Source: Flavobacteriales bacterium
GTDB lineage: Bacteria; Bacteroidota; Bacteroidia; UBA10329
DNA: 41,122 nt
Reading direction: 5' to 3'
NCBI GenBank assembly: GCA_021741155.1
Contig: JAIOYP010000036.1
Coordinates: 1-41,122 of the forward strand
Numbering within the stretch: the first letter of the stretch is position 1; the number at the start of each line of letters is the position of its first letter. Positions 8,398 through 16,213 of this stretch are shown piece after piece. The notes below the pieces were generated by a model. The model searched no databases. It saw only the letters and a program-made list of their open reading frames with translations, and was not told where the DNA came from. Position numbers and translations under genes: made by a program.

Positions 8398-9606
8398 TTA
8401 AGCCTCAGTCGGATTTACCGATCTCTTATTGGCAGTCTTCAGCATATTCATGGCCTTGCTCAAACCTTCCATTGTAAGTGGAAACATGCGGTCGTTCATA
8501 GCCTGTTTGATAATCTGGGTAGATTCCGAATAGCGCCAACCTTCTTCTGGGTTTGGGTTAATCCAAACATGATGTTTGAATTTCTGCGTAATTCGCTCCA
8601 TCCACACCAAACCAGCTTCGGGATTGTTGTGCTCCACGCTGCCACCAGGCTGTAGGATTTCCCAAGGCGACATCGAAGCATCTCCCACAATTATCAACCG
8701 ATAATCGTCATTGAACTTGTTCATCACCTCAAACGTGGGCGAAATATTATTGAAACGTCTGCGATTCTCTTTCCAAAGTCGTTCGTACAAGCAATTGTGG
8801 AAATAGTAAAACTCCAAATGTTTGAACTCATATTTGGCCGCGCTGAACAGTTTTGAGCACAAATCAACGTGGTCATCCATCGTTCCACCAATATCAAACA
8901 GCATCAGCACTTTCACGTTATTCTTCCGTTCAGGTCGCATTTCAATCTGAAGGAAACCCGCATTCTTAGAGGTTTTCTTAATCGTGGAATCAAGGTCCAA
9001 TTCCTCTTCGTGGCCAAGTCGCGTGAAAACCTGCAATCTCCGCAAAGCCATTTTTAGATTCCGCGTGTTCAGTTCTTCTTTATCGCTCAAATCCTTGAAT
9101 TCGCGCTTGTCCCAAACTTTAACAGCACTTCGGTTTCTGCTTCCAGCCTGTCCAACACGGTAGCCTGCCGGATTGTAGCCATACGCTCCAAAAGGAGATG
9201 TTCCAGCCGTGCCAATCCATTTGCTTCCGCCTTGGTGACGTTCTTTCTGTTCTTCAAGTAACTCTTGAAATCGCTTGGCCAATTCTTCCAAGCCACCCAT
9301 CGCTTCTATCATTGCCTTTTCCTCATCCGTGAGGTTGTTCTCAGCCATATACTTCAGCCAATCTTCTTGAATTTTGGAAAGATCAGTTGGCGAAAGCTTC
9401 ATGCTTCCAGCCACATACTGACTGAAAATAGCATCAAATCGATCAAGGTGTTCTTCGTGTTTGATAAGAATCGTCCGCGCCAGCGAATAGAAATCATCTA
9501 CATTTTCTCCCAAGCCAGCTTTCACCGCTTCCAGCAACGTCAAATACTCCCGCAAGCTGACAGGAATACCTTCGTGTTTAAGGGCGTAAAAGAGTTGGAG
9601 GAACAA
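8398..9606 (-). CDS. CoxE-like VWA domain protein, TTG start
   Basis: A 402-residue protein with a C-terminal von Willebrand factor A domain of the CoxE/YehP-like group; such proteins work with MoxR AAA ATPases in metal-cofactor insertion or complex assembly. The metal-ion-dependent adhesion site appears as DIGGTMDDH, a variant of DxSxS. The N terminus FLQLFYALKHEGIPVSLREYL is the normal family start, but here the codon before it is TTG, not ATG. A second copy of this 5' end, with ATG, lies about 1 kb upstream at 10548-10610, beyond an inserted toxin-antitoxin cassette. The gene thus appears regenerated after insertion. MoxR is encoded at 10675-11493. Translation level from TTG is uncertain. 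Confidence 0.82.
   Translation of the reverse strand: MFLQLFYALKHEGIPVSLREYLTLLEAVKAGLGENVDDFYSLARTILIKHEEHLDRFDAIFSQYVAGSMKLSPTDLSKIQEDWLKYMAENNLTDEEKAMIEAMGGLEELAKRFQELLEEQKERHQGGSKWIGTAGTSPFGAYGYNPAGYRVGQAGSRNRSAVKVWDKREFKDLSDKEELNTRNLKMALRRLQVFTRLGHEEELDLDSTIKKTSKNAGFLQIEMRPERKNNVKVLMLFDIGGTMDDHVDLCSKLFSAAKYEFKHLEFYYFHNCLYERLWKENRRRFNNISPTFEVMNKFNDDYRLIIVGDASMSPWEILQPGGSVEHNNPEAGLVWMERITQKFKHHVWINPNPEEGWRYSESTQIIKQAMNDRMFPLTMEGLSKAMNMLKTANKRSVNPTEA
9557..9605. repeat. 49-bp direct repeat, copy 1 (5' end of VWA gene)
   Basis: Matches 10561-10609 at 45 of 49 positions. This copy is the functional 5' end of the VWA gene. Of the four mismatches, one is a synonymous alanine change and the rest fall around Pro15-Ser17 (one of them a Pro/Leu difference). 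The base before the TG of the start codon differs: TTG here, ATG in copy 2. Confidence 0.9.
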
Positions 9607-9778
9607 TGGAATTTAGATTTTAGAGTGACGATTGAAGAATGGGCGGAGTAGCGAATTAGCAAATGGGAAGGGAATTGCGATGGTAAGTGAAAGATTGAAC
9701 TTGGTGATTCATTTGAAGGTTTCGACAAATTGCTTTGCATTCGAAGTATGAAATATTGAGTTCACGGTTTGAACAATA

Positions 9779-10198
9779 TCATGGCTCATGATTTTTCAAA
9801 TATTCCTCACCAGTAAGAACAGGCAATTCTGAAAACCTGAAGTCCTTGCCGTTTCTTGTGATAATTATATTGCAGTTGGTGTGCAAGGCACAATGATATT
9901 GTAATGCGTCTTCAAAATCCGAAAAATTGGAGGAAAGACCTTTGTCAATTACGGTTTCAGAAAGATCGGAAACACTGGAAATGCTCCTGAATTTGCGGAG
10001 CTTTCCCATCACCGCCTCGGTATTCTCGTACTTTGAGAGCAAATAGTAAACAGTAGCATAGGAAACAGCCGATACTACCAGTTCAATCTTGCCTTTATCT
10101 GCCAAGGTTGCAATTCTAGCTGCCGTGGCAAAGAACGGTGCACGCTCACCTAGCAGATCGAGCATTACATTGGTATCAAGAAAGAGACGGTCTTTCAT
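9779..10198 (-). CDS. PIN domain toxin (VapC-like)
   Basis: A 139-residue PIN-domain ribonuclease, toxin of a type II toxin-antitoxin pair. The first acidic residue is Asp8 in FLDTN, later acidic residues are Asp94 and Asp97 in SDFEDALQ, and TRN lies at 114-116, the usual PIN pattern. The start ATG overlaps the antitoxin stop by four bases (ATGA), so the two are translationally coupled. The pair lies inside a cassette between the MoxR gene and its VWA partner. VapC relatives cleave tRNA or rRNA; the target here cannot be read from sequence. Confidence 0.88.
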   Translation of the reverse strand: MKDRLFLDTNVMLDLLGERAPFFATAARIATLADKGKIELVVSAVSYATVYYLLSKYENTEAVMGKLRKFRSISSVSDLSETVIDKGLSSNFSDFEDALQYHCALHTNCNIIITRNGKDFRFSELPVLTGEEYLKNHEP

Positions 10199-10452
10199 TT
10201 GTATTTTTCCTCCAAATAATCGCGATATTCTTTTCTTTCATCTAAGTCCACAGGAATTTGAACTCCGGTTGACATGCTTTTAACAAATGGCGAGATCTCA
10301 ATCTCCTTCTCTCCCTTTCTCGGTTCTTTATTAGTCAATACTTTCAGGTACGATTCGATGATGCGCGATAGGCTTTGCTGATGCGAGGCCGCATATTTCT
10401 TTGCGTCTTCTATTACAGACTTGTCCAGCTTTAATGTCAATTTCGTGTCCAT
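10195..10452 (-). CDS. DUF6364-like antitoxin (VapB-like)
   Basis: An 85-residue antitoxin upstream of and overlapping the PIN toxin by four bases. The N terminus MDTKLTLKLDKSVIEDAKKY followed by SLSRIIESYLK is a ribbon-helix-helix fold, which would bind the operator, and the C-terminal part (PFVKSMSTG, then a charged DLDERKEYRDYLEEKYK tail) is expected to wrap the toxin. It resembles the DUF6364 antitoxin family. Two direct CTATACGT repeats upstream (10464 and 10487), one on each side of a -7 box, are candidate autoregulatory operator sites. Confidence 0.85.
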   Translation of the reverse strand: MDTKLTLKLDKSVIEDAKKYAASHQQSLSRIIESYLKVLTNKEPRKGEKEIEISPFVKSMSTGVQIPVDLDERKEYRDYLEEKYK

Positions 10453-10463
10453 GATAATTTAAT

Positions 10464-10494
10464 CTATACGTACAAATATAAAAAACCTATACGT
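10464..10494 (-). promoter_or_regulatory. vapBC promoter and operator candidate
   Basis: CTATACGT occurs at 10464-10471 and again at 10487-10494, 23 bases start to start (about two helical turns). Between them, at 10473-10480, the minus strand reads TATATTTG, an exact TAnnTTTG -7 box, 20 bases from the antitoxin ATG. A ribbon-helix-helix antitoxin bound to both repeats would cover the promoter. Confidence 0.5.
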
Positions 10495-10547
10495 CAATTA
10501 GCTTGGAATATTGATGAATCTTTACGCAGGCAAACGTTTTATTAGTC

Positions 10548-10610
10548 TCAACTCTGCAAACTAACGAGAATACCTTCGTGTTTAAGTGCGTAAAAGAGTT
10601 GGAGGAACAT
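10548..10610 (-). pseudogene. Orphaned 5' end of the VWA gene
   Basis: From the ATG at 10610 the minus strand encodes MFLQLFYALKHEGILVSLQS and then TGA. The first 18 residues match the start of the intact VWA protein at 8398-9606 except for one Pro/Leu change. It sits 64 bases after the MoxR gene, the expected place of the original VWA start. I read it as the original start region, cut off by the cassette that now separates it from the rest of the gene. Confidence 0.85.
10561..10609. repeat. 49-bp direct repeat, copy 2
   Basis: Second copy of the repeat at 9557-9605 (45 of 49 identical; offset 1004 bases). It marks the moxR-side border of the inserted segment. Weaker similarity extends a further dozen or so bases past the inner end, encoding VSLQ against VSLR. 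Confidence 0.9.
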
Positions 10611-10615
10611 GATTT

Positions 10616-10671
10616 AGTTCAAAGTTCTGGGTTTAGGTTCAAGGTTGTCTCGATTAAGCTCACTTTGAACT
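10616..10671. repeat. AGTTCAAAGT inverted repeat
   Basis: AGTTCAAAGT at 10616-10625 is an exact inverted match to ACTTTGAACT at 10662-10671. The spacer contains GGTTCAAGGTT. The same TTAGTTCAAAGTT...GGTTCAA pattern recurs at 17163-17232, so this is an intergenic repeat family. It lies just past the MoxR stop and could end or process that transcript. Confidence 0.65.
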
Positions 10672-10674
10672 CGT

Positions 10675-11493
10675 TTATCCAAGCATCCTTTCAAGCAACA
10701 TCAAATCCTGCTCGTTCTTGATAAGCGAACCCAAATGAGGTGGAAGTTTTCGTTTTCCATCAACTGGTTCGTCTTTCAGTAAATCATCACGAAGTATGAG
10801 CGAAATCCAATCAACCAATTCGCTTGTGCTTGGGCGTTTTTTGATGCCGTTTACTTTACGGAGTTTGTAGAATTCTCCCAACGCTCGGTTCAGCATTTCT
10901 TCCTTCAATCCAGGATGATGAACTTCTACAATCTGCTTCATTTGTTCCTCTTCTGGGAAACGAATAAAATGGAACAGACATCTTCTCAAAAACGCATCTG
11001 GCAATTCCTTTTCGTTGTTTGATGTGATGATAACAATCGGGCGTTTTTTGGCTTTAATAGTTTGCTGCGTTTCGTAGCAGAAGAACTCCATTTTGTCCAA
11101 TTCTAGCAGCAGATCGTTCGGAAACTCGATGTCTGCTTTATCAATTTCATCAATTAACAAAACCACAGATTCTTCTGCATCAAAGGCTTCCCAAAGTTTT
11201 CCTTTCAGGATGTAATTGGATATATCATGCACTTTTTCGTTGCCCAATTGGCTATCGCGCAAGCGTGAAACGGCATCATATTCATACAATCCTTGCTGTG
11301 CTTTGGTGGTTGATTTGATATGCCAAGTAATCAACTTCTTACCCAACGAATTGGCAATTTCATGTGCCAAAAGTGTTTTGCCCGTTCCTGGTTCACCTTT
11401 AACCAAAAGCGGTTTCTCCAAGTGAATGGCTGCGTTAACCGCCACCTGCAATTCGTTGGAGGCGATGTATGTTTTTGTTCCTGTAAAGCTCAT
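10675..11493 (-). CDS. MoxR family AAA+ ATPase
   Basis: A 272-residue MoxR-type AAA+ ATPase. Walker A is GEPGTGKT (33-40), Walker B is VVLLIDEIDKAD (110-121), sensor-1 asparagine lies in IIITSNNEKELP, and the arginine finger region is FLRRCLFHF. MoxR proteins act as chaperones that remodel or insert cofactors into partner complexes together with a VWA protein; that partner is encoded at 8398-9606 in the same direction. The usual adjacency of the two genes is broken by the toxin-antitoxin cassette. It follows aroE by 37 bases and may be read from the same transcript. Confidence 0.92.
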   Translation of the reverse strand: MSFTGTKTYIASNELQVAVNAAIHLEKPLLVKGEPGTGKTLLAHEIANSLGKKLITWHIKSTTKAQQGLYEYDAVSRLRDSQLGNEKVHDISNYILKGKLWEAFDAEESVVLLIDEIDKADIEFPNDLLLELDKMEFFCYETQQTIKAKKRPIVIITSNNEKELPDAFLRRCLFHFIRFPEEEQMKQIVEVHHPGLKEEMLNRALGEFYKLRKVNGIKKRPSTSELVDWISLILRDDLLKDEPVDGKRKLPPHLGSLIKNEQDLMLLERMLG

Positions 11494-11530
11494 TTATTTC
11501 GTTTTGTAATTGGGTTTGAAGCTTCAAACC

Positions 11531-12268
11531 CTAACTATTCCAAATCTTCCAACTTTCCTCTGCTTGTCTTTCCAACATCTGAAGCCCGTTAATAGTTGTG
11601 GCGCCACGTTTTCTACCATTCCTTAAAAATACGGTCTCAGCTGGATTGTAAATCATATCGAACAATACGTGTTCGGGTGTGATGGATTCGTAAGGAATAT
11701 CTGGGGCTGCGTCAATGTTTGGAAACATCCCGATTGGCGTGCAATTGACAATGATGGAATGTTCCCAAATGTCTGCTGCTGTAAGTTCTTCGTAGGTAAA
11801 ATCGCCTTCATCGGGTCTTCTTGAAACCGAGTTGCATTCAATCCCCATGTCTTGCAAGACATGAAGCGCTGCCTTTGCCGATCCTCCTGTTCCAAGAATT
11901 AGTGCTTGGTCGTGGCCTTTAACGTGCGGCTCGATGCTTTCTTTGAAACCAATTACATCCGTATTGGCTCCTTTCAGATTCCAAGAACTCCCAATGCGCT
12001 CAATGCAAACCGTATTTACTGATTGAATTGACTTAGCACAAGGCTCCATGCAGTCAAGCAATGGAATGATGAATGTCTTGTAAGGAATGGAGACATTGAA
12101 GCCAACGAGCTTAGGTTCAGAACGGATAATTTCGTCTAACAGAGTCAGCGACTCAATCGGAAAATTGCAGTATTCGGCTTCAATGCCTTCAGCCTCAAAT
12201 TTATCCGTGAAATACTTTTTTGAGAACGAGTGGGAGAGAGGGAAACCGATAAGGCCAAATTTTCTCAT
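11531..12268 (-). CDS. aroE: Shikimate dehydrogenase
   Basis: A 245-residue NADPH-dependent shikimate dehydrogenase (3-dehydroshikimate to shikimate), compact like other Bacteroidota versions. Seen: GFPLSHSFSKKYF at residues 8-20 for shikimate binding, NVSIPYK with the catalytic lysine near 64, the NADP-binding ILGTGGSAKA near 122-131, and VNCTPIGMFP. The ATG at 12268 shares one base with the DUF368 stop (TAATG), indicating translational coupling; a longer frame to 12343 would run into DUF368 coding sequence. It complements aroK at 1105. Confidence 0.93.
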   Translation of the reverse strand: MRKFGLIGFPLSHSFSKKYFTDKFEAEGIEAEYCNFPIESLTLLDEIIRSEPKLVGFNVSIPYKTFIIPLLDCMEPCAKSIQSVNTVCIERIGSSWNLKGANTDVIGFKESIEPHVKGHDQALILGTGGSAKAALHVLQDMGIECNSVSRRPDEGDFTYEELTAADIWEHSIIVNCTPIGMFPNIDAAPDIPYESITPEHVLFDMIYNPAETVFLRNGRKRGATTINGLQMLERQAEESWKIWNS

Positions 12269-13254
12269 TACTTGCTGGCTGCCATTTTTTCCATCACAAA
12301 AACAACAAGGAAACCGAAAACGCACAGCGCAATGGCGAACCAAAGTTGAGATGGTTCTCCAGTAATTCCTTCAAAATTCAACGGGGAAACATTCGATTGA
12401 AGGAACGGAACTTCCTCTCCGTGACTGTTGATTCTGAACTCAGTTGTTTCTTTCCAGGGCCAAACTTTGTTCAAAGAACCAATCATGAAACCTGTAAGCA
12501 AGGCCATAGTCAATGCGTAAGCCTTTTTAAACATCCACGAAAGGAAATTTGAGAATGAAACGATTCCGACAATGCAGCCCAGCATGAAGATGCCGATATT
12601 CAATCCATACTTCGTAATCATATGAACGTCAATGGCTTTTAGTCCATCTACCAAGCCGCTAATAGAACCAAGCACTGTGCCGTAAGCACCCATCAAAAGA
12701 AGAATGAAACTGCCAGAAATTCCGGGTAGAATCATGGCACAAATGGCTATGCATCCTGAGATGAAAATGTAAATCAATCCATCAGGAATTTGAGATGGAG
12801 CGGCAATGGTTATGTAGAACGCAACGGCAGCCCCGATCAACATCATTCCGATGGTTTTTACATTCCATTCCTTGATTTGTCGACCGATGATAACGCTAGA
12901 GGCAACGATTAATCCAAAGAAGAAAGCCCAGAGTAGAATCGGGTATGTTTCGAGTAGGAACGTTATTCCTTTTGCCAAACTGATAATGCTAGTGAAAATA
13001 CCAGCCAAAAGAACCGCAAGGAAAGATGCATTGGTCTTTTTCCAAGTAGCTTTTATTCCTTCTTCTTTCAATGTTTTGAAAACTGAAAGATTGAATCCTT
13101 TAATGGTGTCGAGCAGTTCTTGATAAATACCCACAATAAAGGCAATGGTACCGCCAGATACGCCTGGCACGACATCTGCCGCACCCATTGCTATTCCCTT
13201 TACGTAGAGAAGAACGAAATCTTTTGTGTTTCGAGAAGTGGTTTCAGATGCCAT
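12268..13254 (-). CDS. DUF368 polyprenyl-phosphate transporter family protein
   Basis: A 328-residue membrane protein with about eight to ten hydrophobic helices. The family signature KGIAMGAADVVPGVSGGTIA lies near residues 19-38 and a second PGISGSFILLLMGAYG occurs after the midpoint, reflecting the internal repeat. DUF368 members (PopT) have been linked to recycling of undecaprenyl phosphate across the inner membrane; I apply that by family only. The ATG at 13254 overlaps the rhodanese stop by one base, and its stop overlaps the aroE start by one base. Confidence 0.85.
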   Translation of the reverse strand: MASETTSRNTKDFVLLYVKGIAMGAADVVPGVSGGTIAFIVGIYQELLDTIKGFNLSVFKTLKEEGIKATWKKTNASFLAVLLAGIFTSIISLAKGITFLLETYPILLWAFFFGLIVASSVIIGRQIKEWNVKTIGMMLIGAAVAFYITIAAPSQIPDGLIYIFISGCIAICAMILPGISGSFILLLMGAYGTVLGSISGLVDGLKAIDVHMITKYGLNIGIFMLGCIVGIVSFSNFLSWMFKKAYALTMALLTGFMIGSLNKVWPWKETTEFRINSHGEEVPFLQSNVSPLNFEGITGEPSQLWFAIALCVFGFLVVFVMEKMAASK

Positions 13255-13571
13255 TAATATTGCTCCATATTTTGGTCTATTTCGTTGGCCCAAGCCAAAA
13301 TTCCGCCCTTCAAATTATGAAGGTTGGTTAATCCGAGTTGCATTTCCAGCGCGTTAATCACATTGGATGATCGTGCTCCACTACGGCAATGAATCACAAC
13401 AGGCATGCCCTTTTCTATTTCACCTGCTCTGTTTAGAATTTCGCCCATTGGAATAGGATTACCGCCAATATTGCAGATTTCTACTTCGTATTCTTCTCGC
13501 ACGTCAATGAGTTGAAATTTCTCACCAGCATCCTTCATTTGCTTTAGTTGCTGTACTGTTACTTCTTTCAT
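13254..13571 (-). CDS. Single-domain rhodanese
   Basis: A 105-residue single rhodanese domain. The active-site loop is HCRSGARSS with catalytic Cys62, and LIDVREEYEVEICNIGG near residues 21-37 and LKGGILAW near the C terminus are family hallmarks. It would carry persulfide sulfur; no signal peptide is seen, so it is cytoplasmic. It begins a tightly coupled three-gene run (rhodanese, DUF368, aroE) and is separated from comA by 148 bases that include a repeat copy. Confidence 0.9.
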   Translation of the reverse strand: MKEVTVQQLKQMKDAGEKFQLIDVREEYEVEICNIGGNPIPMGEILNRAGEIEKGMPVVIHCRSGARSSNVINALEMQLGLTNLHNLKGGILAWANEIDQNMEQY

Positions 13572-13699
13572 ATTTAATTGGTTCCGAGTTTTGAGTTGCG
13601 AGTTGCAAGTGTAAAACCCGATTCTTTGTACTACATTTTACTGTCACAATAACAAATAACACTCTAAAAAAATACTTTTCTGTGAAAAATTTAGTGCTT

Positions 13700-13716
13700 T
13701 CTGTGTTTCTGTGGCT
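13700..13716 (-). repeat. Partial copy of CACAGA repeat
   Basis: On the minus strand this reads AGCCACAGAAACACAGA, matching the start of the left arm at 26-42 with two changes. It lies directly after the comA stop. Confidence 0.5.
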
Positions 13717-13719
13717 AAT

Positions 13720-14526
13720 TCATTTTTCTTTTCTCGTTTTGGCAATCACGTCATTCACATTTGTTCCTTCAGGAAGATAGTTGAAGAATGTATCTCCACG
13801 AACTCCCAATCTCAGTGTTTCCAGCGGAATCACTTCGTTGGGAGCAATGTTTCCCAAGTTTACATCGTAACCCAGTTGATTTATGAACCAAACTTGTTGG
13901 GCTTTAATTGGGGCTTCCCAAAGAATACTGTCTTTCGGAATGACATCCAATATTTTGCTGATAAGCGAAACGTGAGCTGATCCATTCGGACGGTAAATTC
14001 CCACATTCCCACTTTCGCGCGCTTCGGCAATCACTTTCCATGAACCAGCTTCTAGCTCTGCTTTCATCATCGATTTCCATCTATTTGGATGGATAATGAT
14101 TCCCGCTTCTTTCGATCCAACCTCAGAAAGTGTTCTGAAATCCTTCGCCATTTCGTGGATAAGTTCACACTTAGTGTCGTGTTTTAAATCGATAGAACCA
14201 TCCGAAACCTCGGCTGTGTCAATTCCTAATTTGGTAAGGAGTTTACGGTAATCATCAAACTGCCCTCTAACAAGAAATGCTTCAAAAAGCGTTCCTCCCA
14301 AATAGACCATTATACCAGCTTGCTGATACAATTTGATCTTTTCTTGAAGGTTTTTTGTGATTAACGAAGTTCCAAAACCAAGCTTGACAAGGTCAGTCAG
14401 ATGATCGCTTGATTCTATGAGGTTTTCTGCTTCGCGTAAGCTCAAGCCTTTGTCCATCACCATCGTTAGCCCAGCTTCTCTCGGCTTGACCGTTCGTTTT
14501 GGGATGTGACTAAGTTCAAAGTTCAT
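13720..14526 (-). CDS. comA: Phosphosulfolactate synthase (ComA family)
   Basis: A 268-residue TIM-barrel enzyme of the ComA family, which adds sulfite to phosphoenolpyruvate to give (2R)-phospho-3-sulfolactate. Recognised from the N-terminal KPREAGLTMVMDKGLS, then DLVKLGFGTSLI, VYLGGTLFEAFL, and DTAEVSDGSI. In methanogens this is the first step to coenzyme M; in bacteria it can lead to sulfolactate or cysteate, and in Bacteroidota possibly to sulfonolipids, which is inference. ComB and ComC are not in the window. The ATG overlaps the stop of the TPR gene by one base (TAATG). Confidence 0.88.
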   Translation of the reverse strand: MNFELSHIPKRTVKPREAGLTMVMDKGLSLREAENLIESSDHLTDLVKLGFGTSLITKNLQEKIKLYQQAGIMVYLGGTLFEAFLVRGQFDDYRKLLTKLGIDTAEVSDGSIDLKHDTKCELIHEMAKDFRTLSEVGSKEAGIIIHPNRWKSMMKAELEAGSWKVIAEARESGNVGIYRPNGSAHVSLISKILDVIPKDSILWEAPIKAQQVWFINQLGYDVNLGNIAPNEVIPLETLRLGVRGDTFFNYLPEGTNVNDVIAKTRKEK

Positions 14527-15932
14527 TACTGTCCGTAGATCTGAATGAGATCCATAACCCTTGGAATATGAATCGCTTCAGGAAATTGCTCAAACAAAAG
14601 TAGGTGTTTGTCATAATCTAGTTCGAGACCATTCTGCAGAAAGTGCAATGCCTCTGACACTTGTCCGGATGCTAAGAGCAAACCCGATTCTCGATAATGC
14701 AATTCAGCATTTTCTGGAGAAACTTTCAAGGCTTCCATCAACACTTCGGTTCCAAGTTCTTCGTCAATGTGATAAAAAATAAGTACTGCTTTCGATACCC
14801 AAAAACGAACATCTTCAGGATTGATGGACGTTGCCTTTTCTAGCGCTTCAATTGCTTCTTCAAACTCTCCGTTTTGTTCTTTTAAATCAGCCAAGAAGTT
14901 CCAATACTCTGGGTCAGTGGCATCAATTTCGAGTGCCTTTTCTATGTAAGGAAGGCACTCATCGTAGCGTTCTTGTTTTTCGCGGACAACGGCCATTCCG
15001 TACCAAGCTTCTGCATGAAATGCATCTGAATCGGCAATTTCCTTGTAACGTTCAAAAGCCAAATCAAAATCTTCACGACCTTCAGAACATTCGGCAATTC
15101 CAATCAATGCATCGGCATTTTCTTCATCAATGGTCAAAACCTCGTTAAAGTGTTCTTCCGCCTTGTCCCATTTTTCGAGTTCCAAGAAACAATCCCCAAT
15201 TTCTTGCTGCGCCATCATGTGTTTTTCGCTCACCGCAAGTGTGAACTCAAGCGCCCAAATTGCCTGCTCAAAATCGCGCTCCTTAATGTAGAAAGTTGCC
15301 AAATTATACCAAGCATTGTATTCATACGGATTGTCATCCAAATACTTGGTAAAGTAGTCGATGGCAGATTCGCTATCGCCCATCATATCAAAAAGGAAGC
15401 TGATTTCATAAATCAAGCCTTGATCAGAAGGTGTATCCTTCAATCCCATTTTTAACTGGCTCAGCGCTTCCAATTGGTCTCCCAACGATTGATATTCGTA
15501 GGACAGAAGCAGCCGCACATCGTTCTTGTGCTCAGCAGTTTCCAAAGCGCGATTGTAAATCTCAACGGCTTGTTCATGCTTGCCCAATTTGCTTAAAATG
15601 CTGCCTTTAATAATCAGCATTTCAGGATTGTTGGGCATGATGGCTTCAAGAAGATTGATTGACTTCATTGCGCCTTCGTAATCTCCTTTGAGACCAAGAA
15701 TATCGGCACGTTTTAGTTCAAATTCGCTGCTGTGTGGGTGTTGATTTGAAGCCAACTCCAACACTTTCCAGGCTTTGTCAAAATCAAGCCTTTCCATGTA
15801 ATGTTCAATAAGTTCTTCAAGATCTGCGACATCAAAGTAGTACTGATCATCGTGCGCCAACATGTGTTCGAAACGCACTAAGCACTCGTTCAATCGCTCT
15901 TCTTCCTGTTCTCCTTCAGATTCAGAATGCAT
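14526..15932 (-). CDS. Tetratricopeptide repeat protein
   Basis: A 468-residue acidic protein made almost entirely of TPR units of about 34 residues, for example KHEQAVEIYNRALETAEH, NAWYNLATFYIKERDFEQAI and EYWNFLADLKEQNGEFEEAI, all with the W/L/G/Y/A/F/A/P pattern. No signal peptide or membrane segment is seen, so it is likely cytoplasmic. It starts a probable operon with comA (one-base overlap). Partner and role are unknown. A TACCCTTG sequence 15 bases before the ATG could serve as the -7 box. Confidence 0.85.
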   Translation of the reverse strand: MHSESEGEQEEERLNECLVRFEHMLAHDDQYYFDVADLEELIEHYMERLDFDKAWKVLELASNQHPHSSEFELKRADILGLKGDYEGAMKSINLLEAIMPNNPEMLIIKGSILSKLGKHEQAVEIYNRALETAEHKNDVRLLLSYEYQSLGDQLEALSQLKMGLKDTPSDQGLIYEISFLFDMMGDSESAIDYFTKYLDDNPYEYNAWYNLATFYIKERDFEQAIWALEFTLAVSEKHMMAQQEIGDCFLELEKWDKAEEHFNEVLTIDEENADALIGIAECSEGREDFDLAFERYKEIADSDAFHAEAWYGMAVVREKQERYDECLPYIEKALEIDATDPEYWNFLADLKEQNGEFEEAIEALEKATSINPEDVRFWVSKAVLIFYHIDEELGTEVLMEALKVSPENAELHYRESGLLLASGQVSEALHFLQNGLELDYDKHLLLFEQFPEAIHIPRVMDLIQIYGQ

Positions 15933-16149
15933 GGGCTACGGGTTTATCAAGGGTAAGCATTAAATAGACGTTTCCTTGATTTTGTGCGGTTCTTATTTTC
16001 AACAACAATTGTTCAAAAAAAGTATAAAAGGGCGGCAAAAATAGATTAATGAAGTGGAATTAGCATTGGTTTTTTAGCACGATTTTGAAGTTTTCGATGA
16101 GGGATTCCAAATTAGATAGCAGCTCAATCGTATCATATTGACTCAGATT

Positions 16150-16167
16150 CGATGATGAACATCATCG
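16150..16167. promoter_or_regulatory. Palindromic operator candidate upstream of paaA
   Basis: CGATGATG-AA-CATCATCG is a perfect 8+8 palindrome. It ends 20 bases before a TAAACTTG sequence (16188-16195), so it would cover the -33 region of the paa promoter. A repressor or activator of the pathway, such as a TetR-type PaaR, is a plausible ligand but no regulator gene is in the window. Confidence 0.5.
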
Positions 16168-16187
16168 CATCAAGTCCCGTTATTGTT

Positions 16188-16195
16188 TAAACTTG
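16188..16195 (+). promoter_or_regulatory. -7 box candidate for paaABCD
   Basis: TAAACTTG has one mismatch to TAnnTTTG and lies 18 bases before the paaA ATG at 16214. Confidence 0.35.
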
Positions 16196-16213
16196 TACCT
16201 CATACCAATAGAT

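Noticed and set aside
8200..8655. 151-residue plus-strand open frame
   Set aside because: It covers the structured repeat and then runs antisense to the end of the VWA gene; no protein family features.
10464..10494. CRISPR-like or iteron array from repeated CTATACGT
   Set aside because: Only two 8-base copies, positioned around a promoter; operator is the simpler reading.
12268..12343. 25-residue N-terminal extension of AroE
   Set aside because: It lies wholly inside the DUF368 reading region and precedes the canonical start; the TAATG overlap supports 12268.
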